From positions 1 to 36,379 of the forward strand of contig JBMFXG010000004.1 in the NCBI GenBank assembly GCA_049964535.1: a DNA stretch of 36,379 nucleotides, given 5' to 3'. Of this stretch, positions 33,837-36,379 are shown in pieces; positions within the stretch are counted from its first letter, which is position 1, and every line of letters begins with the position of its first letter. The notes beneath the pieces are model-generated. The model saw only the letters and a program-made list of their open reading frames with translations. It did not search any database and was not told where the DNA came from. Source of the DNA: JAJYZP01 sp049964535. Its GTDB lineage: Bacteria > Actinomycetota > Acidimicrobiia > Acidimicrobiales > Acidimicrobiaceae. The position numbers and the translations under genes are program-made.

Positions 33837-34538
33837 ATGAAAGCTGTTAGGTCACGAGCCGACACAGGACTCAACGAACCCGAGCGAACATCCGAAACTC
33901 CGTCGGGGAAGAATATCTCTCGCCGCACCTTGCTGGGTGTCATCGGTGCGGGAGCCGCTCTCATCGTCGGTGGGTCAACGGTTCAAAATTTGACCGCATC
34001 CTCCTCTCTCGGCTCGGCTTTGGGCACTTCCGGATACACCATCTATACCGTCACTGGTGACTTTCCAACGTACGACCCACAGACCTTCCGCATTCGGGTC
34101 AATGGATCGGTCCAACATCCGCTTACGCTCTCCTTGGACGAGCTGAAGGCCATCGACAGCACGACGCTCAAGGCAACCTTCCAATGCGTAACCGGCTGGA
34201 TTGTGCCAAATCAGACCTTCGGCGGAGCGAGGCTGACGAAGGTCATCGAAAAGGCAGGTCCGAAGTCAGATGCGCAGTATGTGAATTTCACGTCCTTCGA
34301 TGGAACCTACACCGAATCACTACCACTTGCTCGGGCCATGAAGTCCGACGTTATCGTCGTCACTCACCTCGACGGCGCACCGCTGAGCCGGCCTCATGGA
34401 GCCCCGGTTCGCCTCTTTGTCGACGGCGAGTACGGCTACAAGTCCATCAAATGGTTGAGCGAGATCACCCTGTCACCGACCCCAATCGTGGGCTACTGGG
34501 AGCAGAACGGGTATCCCAACAATGCCACTATCGCATGA
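33837..34538 (+). CDS. Tat-exported molybdopterin-dependent oxidoreductase (MsrP/SUOX-like)
   Basis: 233 residues from ATG 33837, with GAGGAG 4 nt upstream. A GTG at 33822 would add five residues. The N-terminus holds a twin-arginine signal (ISRRTLLGV followed by GAGAALIVGG), so the protein is folded with cofactor inside and then exported. The rest is one sulfite-oxidase-type molybdopterin domain (PF00174): a PLTLSLDELKA segment, the molybdenum-ligand cysteine in TFQCVTGW (Cys117), FTSFDGTYTESLPL, LSRPHGAPVRLFVDGEYGYKSIKWL and GYWEQNGY. It is shorter than MsrP (about 330). Its stop overlaps the next gene, a b-type cytochrome, by ATGA, so the pair should work as oxidoreductase plus membrane electron donor or acceptor, like MsrPQ. 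The substrate is unknown. Confidence 0.9.
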   Translation: MKAVRSRADTGLNEPERTSETPSGKNISRRTLLGVIGAGAALIVGGSTVQNLTASSSLGSALGTSGYTIYTVTGDFPTYDPQTFRIRVNGSVQHPLTLSLDELKAIDSTTLKATFQCVTGWIVPNQTFGGARLTKVIEKAGPKSDAQYVNFTSFDGTYTESLPLARAMKSDVIVVTHLDGAPLSRPHGAPVRLFVDGEYGYKSIKWLSEITLSPTPIVGYWEQNGYPNNATIA

Positions 34539-35140
34539 GTGCATCGCGCTCTTCACTGTCGAGCGATAGCTCCACCAAGTCTGGTAGCGAGGTGGAGACG
34601 TGGGTCGATCGAGCACCGGCCGGTACTCGATTCTCACACAACCTCTTCTCCATCCTCTTTACTGTGGCACTGGCAAGTGGACTCATTCTGCAACTCTCCT
34701 TCCTCCAGTCCTGGCTCGGGCACCGGCTCCTCATTCGAAACGTCCATATAGCGGTATCGTTGCTTGCCTTTGTCATCGGTGCCGTAGCGTTCACGCCTCT
34801 CGGCGGTGCGAAGGGGCGCAAGATCACCACGCTCTTTTCGACGTGGTTCGAGAGCGATTCACTGTGGATGCACCGCTGGATCGACCAGCTTAGAAGGCCG
34901 CCCTACAGCCGTTCACGACCGAACGCGGGACAGAAGCTCCTCGCAAATTCGCTCGCTGGTTCAATGGCGATCCTTTTGGCATCGGGTATCATCCTCTGGC
35001 TCTTTCGGTACTTCCCTCCCTATCTCAGGATCGGCTCGACCTTAGCTCATCAGCTCTTTTACTACCTTGCTACCATCCTTGTGCTCGGTCACATCGTTCT
35101 CGTGATCCTCTCCTCCGAGCGACTCAAACGCAAGCGATGA
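34535..35140 (+). CDS. Four-helix b-type cytochrome membrane subunit
   Basis: 201 residues. After a polar Ser-rich N-terminus there are four membrane helices: FSHNLFSILFTVALASGLIL, NVHIAVSLLAFVIGAVAFTP, LLANSLAGSMAILLASGIIL and AHQLFYYLATILVLGHIVLV. Histidines near helix ends (FSHNL, NVH, AHQ, GHIV) are placed like the two pairs of axial heme ligands of cytochrome b561 or Ni-Fe hydrogenase b subunits. The start ATG overlaps the oxidoreductase stop (ATGA), showing translational coupling. A longer plus-strand frame from 34184 is just an overlap with the upstream gene. It likely carries electrons between the quinone pool and the exported molybdoenzyme. Confidence 0.88.
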   Translation: MSASRSSLSSDSSTKSGSEVETWVDRAPAGTRFSHNLFSILFTVALASGLILQLSFLQSWLGHRLLIRNVHIAVSLLAFVIGAVAFTPLGGAKGRKITTLFSTWFESDSLWMHRWIDQLRRPPYSRSRPNAGQKLLANSLAGSMAILLASGIILWLFRYFPPYLRIGSTLAHQLFYYLATILVLGHIVLVILSSERLKRKR

Positions 35141-35358
35141 CAGAGAAATCGATACCTACGGCAACAGGACCACGTACCACAGTGACGCTCGATCCAAGGG
35201 TGTCTATCGCAGAGATCCCCCAAGACGACCGAACCTCTGTGTTGGTCTCAGCGTGGTTCCGCCCCCTAGCAGCGCGATCATTGCGCACGCTCCGAACTCC
35301 TCGATCACGGTCGATTACGACCCGTTTTCGGGACGTGCGACCAGAGTTTCCGTCGTAG
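35137..35358 (+). CDS. Possible small coupled ORF after the cytochrome gene
   Basis: 73 residues. The ATG overlaps the cytochrome stop by ATGA, just as the cytochrome gene overlaps the oxidoreductase, which argues for a third coupled gene. Against it, the product has no membrane segment, no motif and an Arg-rich tail that runs 44 nt into the convergent MarR gene, so it may be a chance frame. Confidence 0.3.
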   Translation: MTEKSIPTATGPRTTVTLDPRVSIAEIPQDDRTSVLVSAWFRPLAARSLRTLRTPRSRSITTRFRDVRPEFPS

Positions 35359-35836
35359 CGATGACCTCCCGGAGGAGCTTGGCAAGAGTCTGCTGAGAGC
35401 TATCGTCGAGCGCTCCCATCACAGCGGCCTCTTGCTGGTTGAAGACCGGAAAGAGCTCTACCATGAGGCGATGACCGTCTGGGGTCAGAAAGATTCGGCT
35501 CGATCGGCGATCACGAGCGTCTTGGACCCGATACAGAAGTCCACGAGACTCAAGCGTCTTGACCACTCCACTCAGAGTTCCCTTCGAGACTCCGACCTCT
35601 TCGGCGGCTCTTCCCATATCCGGACCATCCCAAATCCACGCTACCCACAGAGTCACAAATCCGGTCCACGTGAGACCAGCCTCACGCAGGAGACCCTGTT
35701 CGAAGTGATTACGGATCAAACTCGCAGCTCGATGGATATTTGATGCCGCAGCCATAGCGGTCGTGTTGAGAGCAAGGTTCACGATATGGCACTCGATAGC
35801 ACGCTCCGTCTCTTGCATGGTGTAGTGACCGGTCAA
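35315..35836 (-). CDS. MarR-family transcriptional regulator
   Basis: 173 residues. The winged-helix domain is clear: TWTGFVTLWVAWIWDGPDMGRAAEEVGVSKGTLSGVVKTLESRGLLYRVQDARDRRSSRIFLTPDG, with the recognition helix around VSKGTLSGVVKTLE and the wing DARDRRSSRIFLT (the DxRxxR signature). N- and C-terminal helices for dimerisation flank it. I chose TTG 35836 because GAGGAGG stands 5 nt upstream; a plain ATG six codons later (35818) has none, and the frame farther upstream is atypical. A perfect inverted repeat 22 nt upstream may be its own operator. Targets are unknown; the P450 gene on the same strand and the molybdoenzyme operon are the neighbours. Confidence 0.92.
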   Translation of the reverse strand: MTGHYTMQETERAIECHIVNLALNTTAMAAASNIHRAASLIRNHFEQGLLREAGLTWTGFVTLWVAWIWDGPDMGRAAEEVGVSKGTLSGVVKTLESRGLLYRVQDARDRRSSRIFLTPDGHRLMVELFPVFNQQEAAVMGALDDSSQQTLAKLLREVIATTETLVARPENGS

Positions 35837-35858
35837 GCTACCCTCCTCGTACCAAAAA

Positions 35859-35871
35859 ATCGTGTCACGAT
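35859..35871. promoter_or_regulatory. Perfect inverted repeat upstream of marR (candidate operator)
   Basis: ATCGTG, one base, CACGAT: a 13-bp perfect dyad centred 29 nt upstream of the MarR TTG start. MarR dimers bind such short dyads and most repress their own gene, so this is a plausible autoregulatory site. No second copy was found near the P450 or the molybdoenzyme genes by eye. Confidence 0.45.
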
Positions 35872-36063
35872 CCTCGTCAGGCTTACACCAGGCCAAAGGA
35901 GTCCCTCGACCTCGCAGCACACCATAGCACTCGTGGTGCGCGCTCTCATCTCAGAGGGAAGCATCCAACTCCGGTCAAAGCTCTAGGAGCACCCTCAGCA
36001 CTAGCGGCGGCCTACCTCTCGCTACGACGAGAGCGTTCAGGACGAGACAGGTTGTGACACTCG

Positions 36064-36379
36064 CTAGTACAGATCCACCTCGATGGGAAGCGTCTTAATA
36101 CCGTGAATGAAGTTTGACCGAACGTAACGCGAAGGCCCAACAGCCCGGACCGCTGAGACTCGTGCTACAAGCTCTTCAAAGATCACTCGCAGCTCGAGCT
36201 TGGCTAACGCACTGCCCAGACAGAAGTGTGGTCCCCCCTTACCAAAGGTCAGGTGGTCGACTCCCCTCCGACCAACATCAAATCGGTTCGGTTCCTCAAA
36301 GATATCCTCGTCCCTATTGCCCGAGGCGAACCAGATCACGACCTTATCGCCCACACCGATCCGACGACCACCCAGCTCG
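36064..36379 (-). CDS. Cytochrome P450, C-terminal part (runs off the window)
   Basis: The last 104 or so residues of a P450; the 5' part lies beyond the window and the frame is open to the edge. Visible are the stretch before the heme loop (VGDKVVIWFASGNRDEDIF, then the PNRFDVGR block), the heme-thiolate loop FGKGGPHFCLGSALAKLELR with the conserved Phe-xx-Gly-x-x-His-x-Cys-x-Gly pattern, and the C-terminal SNFIHGIKTLPIEV. The 'SNF--GIK-LP' ending resembles actinobacterial CYP124/125/142 enzymes, which hydroxylate sterol side chains or branched lipids; that assignment is a guess from a short segment. It lies 228 nt upstream of marR on the same strand. Confidence 0.95.
   Translation of the reverse strand, partial: ELGGRRIGVGDKVVIWFASGNRDEDIFEEPNRFDVGRRGVDHLTFGKGGPHFCLGSALAKLELRVIFEELVARVSAVRAVGPSRYVRSNFIHGIKTLPIEVDLY

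Noticed and set aside
34184..34534. Long N-terminal extension of the cytochrome b gene
   Set aside because: It runs out of frame through the molybdoenzyme gene and is Arg-rich; the ATGA overlap at 34535 is the natural start.

Overview
The window looks like a chromosomal segment of a high-to-medium GC actinobacterium. Evidence: a mycothiol S-conjugate amidase (mca), a zinc-finger SecA, the hpf-secA-prfB-ftsE-ftsX order, and two gene neighbourhoods that mirror mycobacterial ones (mec...murI-rph-rdgB, and ahcY-phosphosugar isomerase-phosphomannomutase). An acidophilic member of Acidimicrobiia would fit, but that is inference from base composition and protein style, not proven. Many starts are GTG or TTG, and several genes have weak or no Shine-Dalgarno sequence.

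Left part (1-7240). After an unassigned 0.6 kb, a minus-strand run reads murI, rph, rdgB and a secreted or membrane-anchored protein with two copies of one beta-rich repeat. Upstream of murI lie an FMN-dependent alpha-hydroxy-acid dehydrogenase and a small JAMM metallopeptidase of the Mec type. Divergent from the JAMM gene is smpB, followed 0.54 kb later by ssrA (tmRNA), so both dedicated trans-translation components sit together. The tmRNA tag reads AEPTLALAA.

Middle-left (7240-14210) is gene-poor. It holds a GNAT acetyltransferase, an NAD-dependent epimerase/reductase, a PH-like small protein and an alpha/beta hydrolase, separated by long stretches (about 1.26, 0.47, 1.70 and 0.46 kb) in which I can support no gene.

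Centre (14214-28429) is dense and almost all on the minus strand. In transcription order: CPBP membrane protease, a zinc-ribbon miniprotein, an 825-residue membrane protein of GT-C type, phosphomannomutase, a Trm112-like protein, a phosphoglucose/phosphomannose isomerase, ahcY, hpf, secA, prfB, ftsE and ftsX. This joins sugar-phosphate supply for envelope glycans, methyl-cycle recycling, ribosome hibernation, protein export, translation termination and division-linked cell wall hydrolysis.

Right part (28551-36379). ftsH is on the plus strand, followed by a 59-residue unknown and a divergent ChbG/YdjC-like protein. On the minus strand are an SCP2-domain protein and mca. A 0.64 kb spacer precedes a Tat-exported molybdopterin oxidoreductase whose stop overlaps the start of a four-helix cytochrome b-type membrane protein. 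A MarR regulator with a perfect inverted repeat just upstream and the C-terminal part of a cytochrome P450 complete the window.

I found no CRISPR array, no intact insertion sequence and no tRNA other than the tRNA-like part of tmRNA.
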